NCBI RefSeq assembly: GCF_014641495.1
Contig: NZ_BMHV01000017.1
Span: 1 to 64,000, forward strand
DNA length: 64,000 nt
Direction: 5' to 3'
Source: Terasakiella brassicae
GTDB taxonomy: Bacteria; Pseudomonadota; Alphaproteobacteria; Rhodospirillales; Terasakiellaceae
A program made the translations under genes and the position numbers. This document shows, piece after piece, positions 17,563-25,406 of the stretch; position 1 is the stretch's first letter, and each line of letters opens with the position of its first letter. Below the pieces are notes generated by a model. It was not told the DNA's origin. It saw only the letters and a list, made by a program, of their open reading frames with translations, and ran no database searches.

Positions 17563-19865
17563 GATTTTGCTCCTTTCGGTTTATAGAAACGCAGACGATT
17601 GGCATTGCTAACGACGGTGACAGAACTGAAAGCCATTGCCCCACCCGCAATAATCGGGGAGAGCAAAATACCGAAGAACGGATAAAGTACGCCCATGGCA
17701 ACCGGAATACCCAGAACATTATAGCCAAATGCCCCAAGCAGGTTTTGTTTAACGTTGCGCATGGTTGCCCGACTGATATCCATCGCCGTTACAACACCTT
17801 TCAGGCTTCCCTTAATCAACGTTATATCGGCTGCTTCAATAGCAACATCTGTTCCGCTGCCAATTGCCAAACCGATATCGGCAGCAGCCAAAGCAGGTGC
17901 ATCATTAATACCATCGCCAACCATGGCAACGACCTTACCCCGTGATTGCAGTTTTTGAACTTCATGGGCTTTTTGTTCTGGCAAAACTTCAGCCAAAACA
18001 TGATCAACACCGACCTCCTTGGCAATCGCCTCTGCGGTCACTTTGTTATCCCCTGTAATCATGAAGACTTCCAATCCCATACGATGAAGCTGCGCAATGG
18101 CTTCTTTAGAATCAGCTTTGACTTTATCAGCTACGGCAAAGACGGCTGCGGCCTTTCCATCAATGGCAATCAAAATTGGCGTTTTACCTTTTGGAGTATA
18201 AATTTCAGCGATATCAATCAGGCCGTCCACTGCCACACCTTGTTCGGACAAAAACTTGGATGTGCCTATCAGAACGTTTCGCCCCTCAACAGTCCCTGAA
18301 ATACCATGTCCAGTTACGGCCTTAACATCATGAGCAGGCACCAGTGACAGGTCTGCCTGTTTTGCGCCTTCGACAACCGCTTCGGCCAACGGATGTTCTG
18401 ACAGGGCCTCTAATGATGCCGCCAATTTCAAGACCTCATTGTCTTCAAAATCGGGCATAACAGTGATATCGGTCAGAGCAGGCTTACCTTCTGTGATCGT
18501 TCCTGTTTTATCCAATATAATGGCATTGATTTTTTCTGCTGTTTGTAAGGCGTCACCTGATCGGATCAAAATACCATTTTCAGCCCCTTTACCAATACCA
18601 ACAGTTAAGGATGTCGGCGTTGCTAGCCCCAAAGCACAAGGACACGCAATAATCAGCGTTGTTACCAGTGATATGATCGCAAAGATAAAGCGCGGCTCTG
18701 GGCCGAAATTATACCACCCCATAAAGGCTAACAAAGACAGGATCATAACCGTCGGGACAAAGAAGGCGGCAACCTGATCGACAATCCGCTGGATCGGCGC
18801 TTTCGATCCTTGGGCTTGCTGGACCAAACGAATGATATTGGCAAGTGCAGTATCCTTACCCACCTTTGTTGCCCGGAAATAGAATGTGCCATTTTTATTG
18901 ATCGTCGCACCGATAACTTCATCCCCAACAGATTTCTCAGCCGGAATGGGTTCACCTGTAATCATGGATTCATCGACACTGCTGGCCCCTTCTGTCACAA
19001 TCCCGTCAACAGGGATTTTCTCTCCGGGGCGCACAAGTACAATGTCATCAACAAGGACTTCCTCAACAGGGATTTCCTTTTGTGTTCCACCGCGAATAAC
19101 TCGTGCTGTTTTAGCTTGAATGCCAATCAATTTTTTGATCGCTTCAGATGTTTTCCCTTTGGCTTTGCTTTCCATGGCAAGCCCTAAAACCACCAAGGCA
19201 ATGACAACCGAGGTGACATCCCAGAAAGGTTCTGCTGCAGCTTCTTTTGGAAAAATATGAGGGAATAGTGTTGCAACAATTGAATAAAGATAAGCAGCAC
19301 TTACGCCCACCGAAATCAGCGTATGCATATTGGCGGAGCGATGCTTAAGTGCAGCCCACATTCCGGTAAAGAACTGCGAACCTGACCAGAAAAGAACAAA
19401 AGTCGTCAACACCCCTTGGATCATCCAGACGATTTGTCGTTCCAGACTTTCCGGGGGCATGAATTCATTTAGCCCAGGGATGAGTTGAGGATACATCAAG
19501 AGCACGTTCGGAATGGAGATAGCGCCTGCCAACCAGAATTTTTTCATCAAGGTCTGGTATTCAGCCAGCTTTTCAGCCTCTTCCTTTTGCAAGGATTCCT
19601 CGCTGTCATCACGGGGCTCTACGGCAGAATATCCGGCTTCTTTGATCACTTGTCGAATGGCCGAGACTGAGACGATATCAGAATCAAACCCAATTTCCAC
19701 TGTCGAAGCCGCAAAATTAACACTGGCTGTGTGAATCCCTTGTTGGGCGAGCAAGGCCTTTTCAATAGTTGCAACACAGGAGGCGCAGCCCATCCCTTTA
19801 AGACCTAACCGTACAGATGAAATAGACGGCGAAACCTCGTTTTTATGATGATGAGCATGTAACAT
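17559..19865 (-). CDS. copA: Copper-exporting P1B-type ATPase CopA
   Basis: A 768-aa P-type ATPase that drives Cu(I) out of the cytoplasm. I start at the ATG of [10 protein letters not shown] because AGGAGG stands 5-10 bases before it; a TTG eight codons upstream is weaker. It has a His-rich start, one HMA domain (GMGCASC, about 24-30), the TGEP actuator loop, the Cu-binding CPC (about 408-410, [13 protein letters not shown]), the DKTGT phosphorylation site (about 452) and GDGIND in the hinge. It follows the hemerythrin gene and overlaps the cupredoxin gene. Confidence 0.95.
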   Translation of the reverse strand: MLHAHHHKNEVSPSISSVRLGLKGMGCASCVATIEKALLAQQGIHTASVNFAASTVEIGFDSDIVSVSAIRQVIKEAGYSAVEPRDDSEESLQKEEAEKLAEYQTLMKKFWLAGAISIPNVLLMYPQLIPGLNEFMPPESLERQIVWMIQGVLTTFVLFWSGSQFFTGMWAALKHRSANMHTLISVGVSAAYLYSIVATLFPHIFPKEAAAEPFWDVTSVVIALVVLGLAMESKAKGKTSEAIKKLIGIQAKTARVIRGGTQKEIPVEEVLVDDIVLVRPGEKIPVDGIVTEGASSVDESMITGEPIPAEKSVGDEVIGATINKNGTFYFRATKVGKDTALANIIRLVQQAQGSKAPIQRIVDQVAAFFVPTVMILSLLAFMGWYNFGPEPRFIFAIISLVTTLIIACPCALGLATPTSLTVGIGKGAENGILIRSGDALQTAEKINAIILDKTGTITEGKPALTDITVMPDFEDNEVLKLAASLEALSEHPLAEAVVEGAKQADLSLVPAHDVKAVTGHGISGTVEGRNVLIGTSKFLSEQGVAVDGLIDIAEIYTPKGKTPILIAIDGKAAAVFAVADKVKADSKEAIAQLHRMGLEVFMITGDNKVTAEAIAKEVGVDHVLAEVLPEQKAHEVQKLQSRGKVVAMVGDGINDAPALAAADIGLAIGSGTDVAIEAADITLIKGSLKGVVTAMDISRATMRNVKQNLLGAFGYNVLGIPVAMGVLYPFFGILLSPIIAGGAMAFSSVTVVSNANRLRFYKPKGAKS

Positions 19866-19885
19866 GATGACCTCCTCTTTTTTCG

Positions 19886-20284
19886 TCAATTAGACGCATA
19901 CAGACCTGACCAGAATTCAATGAAGTCGTGATCAAACTCAGCCGTATGTCGTTTCAACCAGGCGCTAATTTCATTTGCGACAGCCACATTGTCATATTCG
20001 CTGCATTTGTTTCTTTTTTGGATGTTTTTCAACCGTCTCAACAAATCGCTATGATCGTTTTTATGTTCTTGGTATGCACTATATCCAGACAGACGTATAA
20101 GCACCTCTTCACGTTCAAAGTTTCGTTCCATATAACGAATAACATCGCTTAAACGCGGACATACCTGATGACCTTCATGACAAATGACTTCAGGGTCAAA
20201 CAATTGGCGGGTTAAATATTCAAGGCATTCTTTATTGGCATGAATAAAACGAATACCTTTTGTATGGACGTCTTGAAGTCTCAT
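19886..20284 (-). CDS. Bacteriohemerythrin-like protein
   Basis: A 132-aa soluble four-helix protein with the hemerythrin di-iron ligand pattern: His in FIHAN, Glu-rich helix [22 protein letters not shown] (H-x-x-x-H) and HTAEFDHDF near the C terminus. Hemerythrins bind O2 through two iron atoms and may store or sense it. It sits between the SHOCT gene and copA, overlapping each neighbour or nearly so. A link of oxygen chemistry to copper export, such as supplying O2 to periplasmic Cu(I) oxidation or protecting against Fenton chemistry, is inference. Confidence 0.8.
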   Translation of the reverse strand: MRLQDVHTKGIRFIHANKECLEYLTRQLFDPEVICHEGHQVCPRLSDVIRYMERNFEREEVLIRLSGYSAYQEHKNDHSDLLRRLKNIQKRNKCSEYDNVAVANEISAWLKRHTAEFDHDFIEFWSGLYASN

Positions 20285-20529
20285 CCTGCCAAATCCTTTT
20301 TCTTTTGAAGATAGTCTTCGCGTGAAATTTCGCCATTAGCGTATTTTTCTCCCAAAGCGGAAAGTGCTGGGTCTTGGGACCTCTCGCCTCTAATCATCCG
20401 ATAAAGACCAATAATCAGAGCAATTACCAACAGAAGGAAAAACAAGGAGACAAACCCGTGCATCCCCCAAAAGCTGAACCAGCTTCCATCACCGTACATG
20501 GCATGATGGGACCAATCTGAATTCCACAT
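20281..20529 (-). CDS. SHOCT-domain small membrane protein
   Basis: An 82-aa protein starting at the ATG preceded by GGAGGAA (an ATG four codons further upstream has no such site). One membrane span (about residues 20-41) is followed by a C-terminal SHOCT domain (LGEKYANGEISREDYLQKKKDL). SHOCT proteins are small, usually of unknown role, and common in copper operons. The N terminus has several His, Trp and Met residues. It is the first gene of the hemerythrin-copA operon. Confidence 0.78.
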   Translation of the reverse strand: MWNSDWSHHAMYGDGSWFSFWGMHGFVSLFFLLLVIALIIGLYRMIRGERSQDPALSALGEKYANGEISREDYLQKKKDLAG

Positions 20530-20659
20530 GACTTCCTCCATTATTCCTTTGATGCTAACAGGCCATCTGCTGCTTCAACTTCAATTTAGCGCCATCAATG
20601 TTGCTGGAGTATGTCTCAGAATAGGGGGAATAGTTACAAAGCTTGACGGGTAGGAGTTT

Positions 20660-20674
20660 TGACAAACTTTGTCA
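20660..20674. promoter_or_regulatory. CusR-box-like operator before the copA operon
   Basis: TGACAAACTTTGTCA, a palindrome apart from the central base, lies about 130 bases before the SHOCT gene start. It is the best match with the site at 15315. Confidence 0.65.
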
Positions 20675-20757
20675 CAAACTAAATTGATATGGGCGAAGTA
20701 AAATTACTTTAATCTCTGTTATTCTTGATCTAATGTGACTTTGGAGCTGAAACGCAC

Positions 20758-20920
20758 AGCTCTGGGGCTTAGTAACCTCCACACTAGCGGTCAGTATCGA
20801 CCGTAATGATACCTTGTTGACCTCCATGGTCGGGGAGCCTTTGGCGTATGTCCAGGTTCTCCGAACTAAAGGCCATTGGGACCATCTAGTGTTGGTTTAC
20901 TAACTCCCCGATCACCAGAG
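20758..20920. repeat. Long imperfect inverted repeat in a 456-bp intergenic region
   Basis: The gap 20530-20985 holds the operator above and this structure. The arm at 20764-20792 (GGGGCTTAGTAA, then CACTAG, then GGTC) pairs with 20879-20909 (GACC, CTAGTG, TTACTAACTCCCC). An outer CTCTGG/CCAGAG pair (about 20760 and 20914) extends it. The intervening 85 bases contain further complementary pieces. It may be a structured RNA, an origin of transfer next to the relaxase gene, or a mobile-element end. No known RNA family was recognised. Confidence 0.45.
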
Positions 20921-20985
20921 ATCAATTGAGCATATCCTTTGCGGGGGCGTACCGCGAGGGCTCTGGCTCAGTAGGGGAATAGATA

Positions 20986-21543
20986 ATGTTAAATCAAATA
21001 AATAAGCTGAAATTGCCAGCCCGCATGTTGTTTGTTGGCTTTGTTCTCGTGATTATTTCTGGCACAACTGAAGCTGGTGTGTTTGACAAAATTGGGTCGC
21101 TGTTTGGCGGTAGTGGTTCTGACGTGTTTGAGGTGACGATCAAGGCCAAGGCCGCTTTGGATATTGCTGAGGCGAGAAGCAATGGCGATTTATTAAATTC
21201 CAAATTTCGTTGTGATCTTCGCAAATCGAAGCAGCGAGTTTGTACTTATAAAAATATGCTTAGGGTTCGTGGCAAATTCAGCCCTCGCAGTGAAAGCACC
21301 TTTTATGATTTTGTGATTGCTGGGTATGAGCGCGAACCAAATTTGCATGATGTATATTTTGTTATGCATGAGGATTGGGCCAGGGTTTACAATTTTTCTC
21401 TGACGAAAAATAAGCCGTTCACTTTTCGTTATGGCGATCTACCGATTGAAAAGACCGAGGCAATATCTGCGACGTTTGAGCAGAAGGGGATAACGCTTGT
21501 TGAGTTAGATATTTCTATCCGGGAAATCGATCCAGACGATTAA
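20986..21543 (+). CDS. Secreted hypothetical protein of the plasmid-like segment
   Basis: A 185-aa protein with an N-terminal hydrophobic segment (about residues 14-31, ending SGTTEAG), probably a signal peptide. The mature part begins with a Gly-rich stretch (GSLFGGSGSD), has one Cys pair (residues about 75 and 86) and a likely beta-rich fold. A GGGG-containing ribosome site precedes it. I recognise no family. It is the first gene after the inverted repeat, and its stop is in frame with the 21-bp repeats that follow, which may be its extended or decayed 3' end. Confidence 0.55.
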   Translation: MLNQINKLKLPARMLFVGFVLVIISGTTEAGVFDKIGSLFGGSGSDVFEVTIKAKAALDIAEARSNGDLLNSKFRCDLRKSKQRVCTYKNMLRVRGKFSPRSESTFYDFVIAGYEREPNLHDVYFVMHEDWARVYNFSLTKNKPFTFRYGDLPIEKTEAISATFEQKGITLVELDISIREIDPDD

Positions 21544-21549
21544 TTTAGG

Positions 21550-21654
21550 GCCACGGTAGTTTTGGATAAAGCCACAACTGATTGGCAAGAAGCCACAAGA
21601 CTTTTTGCTGAGGCCACAGCGGTTTTGATAAAAGCCACAGGGCATTTTTGCAAA
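21550..21654. repeat. Five 21-bp iteron-like direct repeats
   Basis: GCCAC(A/G) starts units at 21550, 21571, 21592, 21613 and 21634, exactly 21 bases apart. Units 1 and 4 also share GTTTTG and the following A-rich end. They lie between the secreted protein gene and the relaxase gene. Exact spacing of two helical turns is typical of plasmid iterons bound by a replication protein. The same period could encode heptads (ATxxxxx) in a coiled coil read in frame with the upstream stop, starting at TTG 21562; I find that less convincing. Confidence 0.6.
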
Positions 21655-21799
21655 AACACGCGAAAAACACAGGTCATATTCAAAAACAAAATTGCAGAAT
21701 TATTGAAAAACAACAGGTTACATAAATTACATAGTCTTCAATTCTTTTGCAGGATTAGCGAAATGTATGACAGACATTCTTGTTTTTTGTCGATAAGCT

Positions 21800-23146
21800 G
21801 TGTTTATGGTTTTTGAGGATGAAGAATACGGATACGTAAAGGGCGGTTCGGTCAATCAGGAAGACGAGCGGTTGATGAAGCGTTTTTTTGCAAATGGGGG
21901 ACGTTCTTCCAGTGGTTTTGCGCGTTCACGTCGGGCCGCACGTATTCGCTATAACAACTATAGAAATTATGCTGGCGATCAGGGCAAGCGTGAAGCTGTT
22001 GTCAAAGTGGTTTCTGCTAAAAAGTCGGCGAGCTCGGTTCGGGCTTTGGTCAAATATATTTCGCGTGAAGATGAAGACGAACAAGTAGAAATCTATGATC
22101 AATTCGGTTTGCCTACTGATAAGGAAGCAATCGAAAATTGGGAATTGCGAACGGATCAGGAAAACCAGCGAGAAGACGGGACTTGGCGCAATAACCAAGC
22201 TTGGCATTTGGTGTGTTCTGTCCAGAAAGAACATGACGCGAGAATAAGTGAAACAAAGTTCAAACTGGAATGTGCAGTTCGTGGCTTTGTTGCGGAAAAT
22301 TTTGGTCAACATTATTTTCAGGTCGTTTGGGCCATTCACGCTGGCACGAAAGATCACCCGCATGCACACCTTGTGATCAAAGCGCAACCGGATCGGGGAA
22401 ACCGTCTGCATTTTGATCGGACTGGTGACATGTTTGATATTCTGCGTGATAATTTTGCAACGCACTTACAAAATGTCGGCCTTGATTATGTCGCCACTCG
22501 GCGTGAAGACCGTCATCATATCAGAAGGAAAATTTTGTCGGATGAAGCGCCTTTACGCCCCCCTTTTCCGACAGGAGGACACCGTGTGGAAGGACCAGCT
22601 CTTTTGCATATGGCTCAAAACGCGAAACCGCAAAAGCAAAAGTGGCGTCTTTTTAATAAAGAGGAAAAACTTGAAGTTCCCGCTTTGTTTGAACGGATGT
22701 ATTTGGAACCAAAAACAGCATACAAGAATTGGCTTTGGTTGATTCAGCATCCAAATTGTGAAGGGCGGAGACGAAAAGCACACCGTTTTGGTATTTGGGT
22801 GCTAACCACTCGGCCTAGAATGATAGGTCAGCTGGTCGAAGGCGTTCCCAAACCTAAGGGTGGTCAGGAAGTCGTGAATGCTTTAACGGGTAGGGCTCTT
22901 GGTTCATGGCCTCATAACTGGCAGCCGATGTTAAGGCGGGTTGTAAAAAAGAAAACAGATAAAGAGAAAATGCTGGCATCGTTATCAAGAATGTTCAGAA
23001 ACGGGATTTTTGATCGTGCAGAACGTTTTGACATTATGCAAAATGAATGGAGAGATTTGGTATTTGAGTTGCGCCAAGCACGTCAGAAAAAAAGAAAAAA
23101 ACAGGGCCCTGTGAAATCTTCTCAAAGAGGTGGTTGGAGCTTGTAA
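21800..23146 (+). CDS. Relaxase/mobilization nuclease (VirD2/MobP-like)
   Basis: A 448-aa HUH-type relaxase that would nick an origin of transfer. VSAKKSASSVRALVKYISRE (about 71-90) resembles the segment seen before the catalytic core in VirD2-like relaxases. The metal site is HAGTKDHPHAHLVIK at 180-194 with the H-x-H pair. A second basic domain reaches the C terminus. The start is uncertain: GTG 21800, ATG 21806 and an internal ATG near 21875 are possible. No type IV secretion genes are in the window, so it would need help from another element. It is convergent with the mobC-like gene. Confidence 0.78.
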   Translation: MFMVFEDEEYGYVKGGSVNQEDERLMKRFFANGGRSSSGFARSRRAARIRYNNYRNYAGDQGKREAVVKVVSAKKSASSVRALVKYISREDEDEQVEIYDQFGLPTDKEAIENWELRTDQENQREDGTWRNNQAWHLVCSVQKEHDARISETKFKLECAVRGFVAENFGQHYFQVVWAIHAGTKDHPHAHLVIKAQPDRGNRLHFDRTGDMFDILRDNFATHLQNVGLDYVATRREDRHHIRRKILSDEAPLRPPFPTGGHRVEGPALLHMAQNAKPQKQKWRLFNKEEKLEVPALFERMYLEPKTAYKNWLWLIQHPNCEGRRRKAHRFGIWVLTTRPRMIGQLVEGVPKPKGGQEVVNALTGRALGSWPHNWQPMLRRVVKKKTDKEKMLASLSRMFRNGIFDRAERFDIMQNEWRDLVFELRQARQKKRKKQGPVKSSQRGGWSL

Positions 23147-23150
23147 ACTG

Positions 23151-23453
23151 TTATTTTAACCAGCTGCGAATTTTCTGCTCAATCCTTTCGATCAGGTTGT
23201 GGGTTTGATATTTATTCGGTGTAGGATTTAGGTACAGGAGGCTGTGTAGCATTTTGATTTCCATAATCACTTCGTCTGCCTGTTCCTTAACCAAGTAAGA
23301 TATTTGGGTTGTCGAGTTATTGGCGCTCCAAAGAGCAGATTTACGGATATAGCCAGATAAGGACGTCATATCTGCCGCTAGTGCTGCTTTTTGTAAAATG
23401 TATTTTTCCTCAGAACTGAGGCGAACGCTGGTAAGGATCGTTCTTTGTGTCAT
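23151..23453 (-). CDS. MobC-like relaxosome accessory protein (ribbon-helix-helix)
   Basis: A 100-aa protein starting at the ATG preceded by GAAAGGAAAAAGC. The N-terminal segment TILTSVRLSSEEKYILQKAA resembles the arc/MetJ-type DNA-binding domain of MobC and NikA proteins, and SLSGYIRKSAL is typical of MobC. These proteins help the relaxase open the transfer origin. Its position next to, and convergent with, the relaxase gene supports this. Confidence 0.68.
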   Translation of the reverse strand: MTQRTILTSVRLSSEEKYILQKAALAADMTSLSGYIRKSALWSANNSTTQISYLVKEQADEVIMEIKMLHSLLYLNPTPNKYQTHNLIERIEQKIRSWLK

Positions 23454-23611
23454 GCTTTTTCCTTTCAAAGCACGTCTGAAAAGTGAGTTTCAAATCCAAC
23501 TCATGCAAAGAATTGGCTTAAGTGCTCATGGGGTGATATTGAATGCACTATGATTAGGAAAGAGGGGATGCTTGAACAGACATTAGCTGCTTCAAGCTGA
23601 TTTTCGGGTGT

Positions 23612-23929
23612 TTACCTGTCGTCGAAGGTATTCTCAAGTCGACCACCGCTTAATAACCATTCGAATAAATCGCGTCTGAAATATCGAACGATTCTTAGCT
23701 CCTGACCATGAACGCGTGGGCGTAGAAAATGCGGACCGCCACCACGACTTCTGTAGCGAGCTAAACTATCAACGGAAACCCCAGTTAGTCGGGAAGCTTC
23801 TTCAGCTGATACTGCGGAGTCAAGCCAGGTTGGGTCTCGTTCTAACAACAATTTTAGAAAAGGGTATTTCTCAATTAATTCATCATTCAGCATAATGCTA
23901 TCCATTCTAGTTTTTGATATGGAAAGCAT
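23612..23929 (-). CDS. AlpA/excisionase-like helix-turn-helix protein
   Basis: A 105-aa protein with a MerR/excisionase-type HTH (SAEEASRLTGVSVDSLARYR, about residues 39-58) followed by GGGPHFLRPRVHG and a winged strand (IVRYFRRDLFEWL). This is the layout of AlpA/HTH_17 proteins that regulate excision or integration of mobile elements. The start is uncertain (Met residues at 1, 9 and 13). It lies in the plasmid-like segment between the mobC-like gene and the truncated unknown. Confidence 0.65.
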   Translation of the reverse strand: MLSISKTRMDSIMLNDELIEKYPFLKLLLERDPTWLDSAVSAEEASRLTGVSVDSLARYRSRGGGPHFLRPRVHGQELRIVRYFRRDLFEWLLSGGRLENTFDDR

Positions 23930-23979
23930 AAAAAATATAAAGGTGAGGCCTCAATTTTTCTTAGCTCTGGAGCTGGAAA

Positions 23980-24954
23980 TTAAAAGTTTTTTACTTTATA
24001 TATTTTTGATTTTATTCTATTTTTTCTTAATATATTAGCATAAATTTCTTCGCAATGCTTACTGTAGCCCCCTTCGGTTTTTTGGTAGTTTAAGAAAACT
24101 TTTATTTTGCGAGCAAGTTGACCTTTGGGATGCTCAGCCGTTAATGGAATGATCCCTCTTTTGCAAAGAATGTTTAGCGCAGCTTCCACATGTGGTCGGA
24201 TGGGGTTAGTCCTATCCCCTTTCAGACGTTCTTCACTTTTTAAGGCGGCATACGTTTGGGATAATGGTTCAAGATCCATAAAGGTAATGAAACGCATTTT
24301 TACAGAGTCATGTATGATGAGATACTTTGCGAGGTTGTGATAGTCAGGAGCTTGCTCCTGAAAGGAAGTTTCAGACCATTTTTTCATTCCGCTTGCAACA
24401 ATTTGGCAAGCGTTTTCCAATTTGATTTTTTTTTGTATTTCACTTGCATTGTTGGTATTGCGGTAATGTGCGGCATTGGCCTCTACTATTAGCTGTTCAA
24501 AACGATTTAGGCATTTACTTGCGTTCGATGGTTTGGAAGCAACAGAAAGATATATGTGATAGAGTAAACATGAACGTGTTAAGGGGAATAGGTCCGATTT
24601 TTGCGTCTTTAAATGTCCATCAATATGAATATGCTTTTTAGTTAAAGGTTGTTTTTTTCGTTTATTTTTGAAAAAGAAAAATTTACTTAATAAGGTCAAT
24701 ATTATATTTTTTCTGTTAGTCGTTTGTTTTTTTATTGGCTCGAGAAGTAGGCTAAAAGGTCCATCATACTTAATGATATCATCTATAAGTGATGCAAAGA
24801 AAATGATTTCATGATCTGTATGGGCGACGCTATCGACATCTTTAAAGATGTTAGAATGGTTCTCCAAAAAGGATATGAAAAGAGATGGTCCCCAAAAACA
24901 GGACAGGGTGTTAAGGTGGGATAACCGTTTTTGAAAAGGACTATCCGATGGCAA
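23980..24954 (-). CDS. Unrecognised AT-rich protein, 5' end replaced by IS
   Basis: An open frame of 324 codons, much richer in A and T than its neighbours and Lys/Phe/Asn-rich. Its first 23 codons lie inside the IS remnant (24886-24954), so the native start has been lost and the visible Met is accidental. The body has no signal peptide or clear membrane span. Position beside iterons and mobilization genes would suit a replication or plasmid function, but I see no replication-protein motif. Foreign origin is likely. Confidence 0.45.
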   Translation of the reverse strand: MPSDSPFQKRLSHLNTLSCFWGPSLFISFLENHSNIFKDVDSVAHTDHEIIFFASLIDDIIKYDGPFSLLLEPIKKQTTNRKNIILTLLSKFFFFKNKRKKQPLTKKHIHIDGHLKTQKSDLFPLTRSCLLYHIYLSVASKPSNASKCLNRFEQLIVEANAAHYRNTNNASEIQKKIKLENACQIVASGMKKWSETSFQEQAPDYHNLAKYLIIHDSVKMRFITFMDLEPLSQTYAALKSEERLKGDRTNPIRPHVEAALNILCKRGIIPLTAEHPKGQLARKIKVFLNYQKTEGGYSKHCEEIYANILRKNRIKSKIYKVKNF

Positions 24955-25136
24955 AACGCCGTAACCATTCAGCCGACTTCAAAGCCAAAGTAGCTTTGGA
25001 AGCTTTACGAGAAGAGCTCACGCTTCCCGAATTGGCAAAAAAATATGATGTGCACCCCAACCAGATCAGCACATGGAAGAAATGGACCCGTCCCCTAAAA
25101 CTGGAGAGCACCTTCTCCATTTAGGGGACGGGTCCA
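24886..25136 (+). mobile_element. Internally deleted IS3-family element (right copy)
   Basis: The left end begins TGGTCCCCAAAAACAGGACAG, which matches the right end TGGACCCGTCCCCTAAAACTGGAGAG in the inner part (CCCC, AAAAC, GGA). It contains the orfA start at 24947 and then, after 45 codons, jumps into a 54-bp perfect-ended palindrome at 25083-25136 (arms TGGACCCGTCCCCTAAA and its complement). All of orfB and most of orfA are missing. It is in the same orientation as the copy at the left edge of the window. Confidence 0.8.
24947..25083 (+). pseudogene. IS3-family transposase OrfA, first 45 codons
   Basis: The frame opens [20 protein letters not shown] and continues to [14 protein letters not shown], the N-terminal helix-turn-helix region of IS3-family OrfA (HTH_Tnp_1). 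It is cut off at 25083 where the inverted right terminal repeat begins. It can make only the DNA-binding tip of the protein. Confidence 0.85.
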
Positions 25137-25319
25137 GGTTTCTTCCACTTGTCTAATTTGGATATCGCTTTCACCAAGAGTAAATTCGTTGGCGATAAAG
25201 CACAGGGGGGCACTGCCGTCACAACAACCGCCGGAAATCAGGAAAATAAGTTCGCCATGTTCTGCCTTGAGTTTGTGTAAAATATCAAGGGCTTGTGGTG
25301 TTATGTTTAGTTGCATCAT
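25137..25319 (-). pseudogene. DUF779 protein, 3'-truncated by the IS remnant
   Basis: The first 61 residues (MMQLNITPQALDILHKL, LIFLISGGCCDGSAPLC, ESDIQIRQVEET) are those of the DUF779 family, which usually has about 100-130 residues and is often encoded next to acetaldehyde dehydrogenases. At codon 62 the reading runs into the IS end (TGGACCC). The conserved GGCCDGS motif is kept but the C-terminal half is lost. It lies just downstream of the aldehyde dehydrogenase gene, as in other bacteria. Confidence 0.8.
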
Positions 25320-25350
25320 GGCAAAATCCTTATCCGAAAAAATAAAAAAA

Positions 25351-25386
25351 GCCGCAAAGAGGGTGGGGGGAGTCCCTCTTCACGGC
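25351..25386 (-). terminator. Hairpin terminator/attenuator after aldehyde dehydrogenase
   Basis: On the minus strand GGCCGTGAAGAGGG, a short loop, then CCCTCTTTGCGGC followed by seven T bases. It lies between the aldehyde dehydrogenase stop and the DUF779 start, so it may end most transcripts before the truncated gene. Confidence 0.75.
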
Positions 25387-25406
25387 CCTTAATAGGAAGG
25401 CTTGGC

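Noticed and set aside
21550-21654. CRISPR array
   Set aside because: Only the first six bases of each unit are constant and there are no 25-40-base spacers or cas genes.
21562-21816. 84-codon frame over the 21-bp repeats as a coding gene
   Set aside because: It needs a TTG start, and its 3' half lacks a heptad pattern. The repeats are more conserved at the first six bases than protein coding would need, so I list them as iteron-like DNA.
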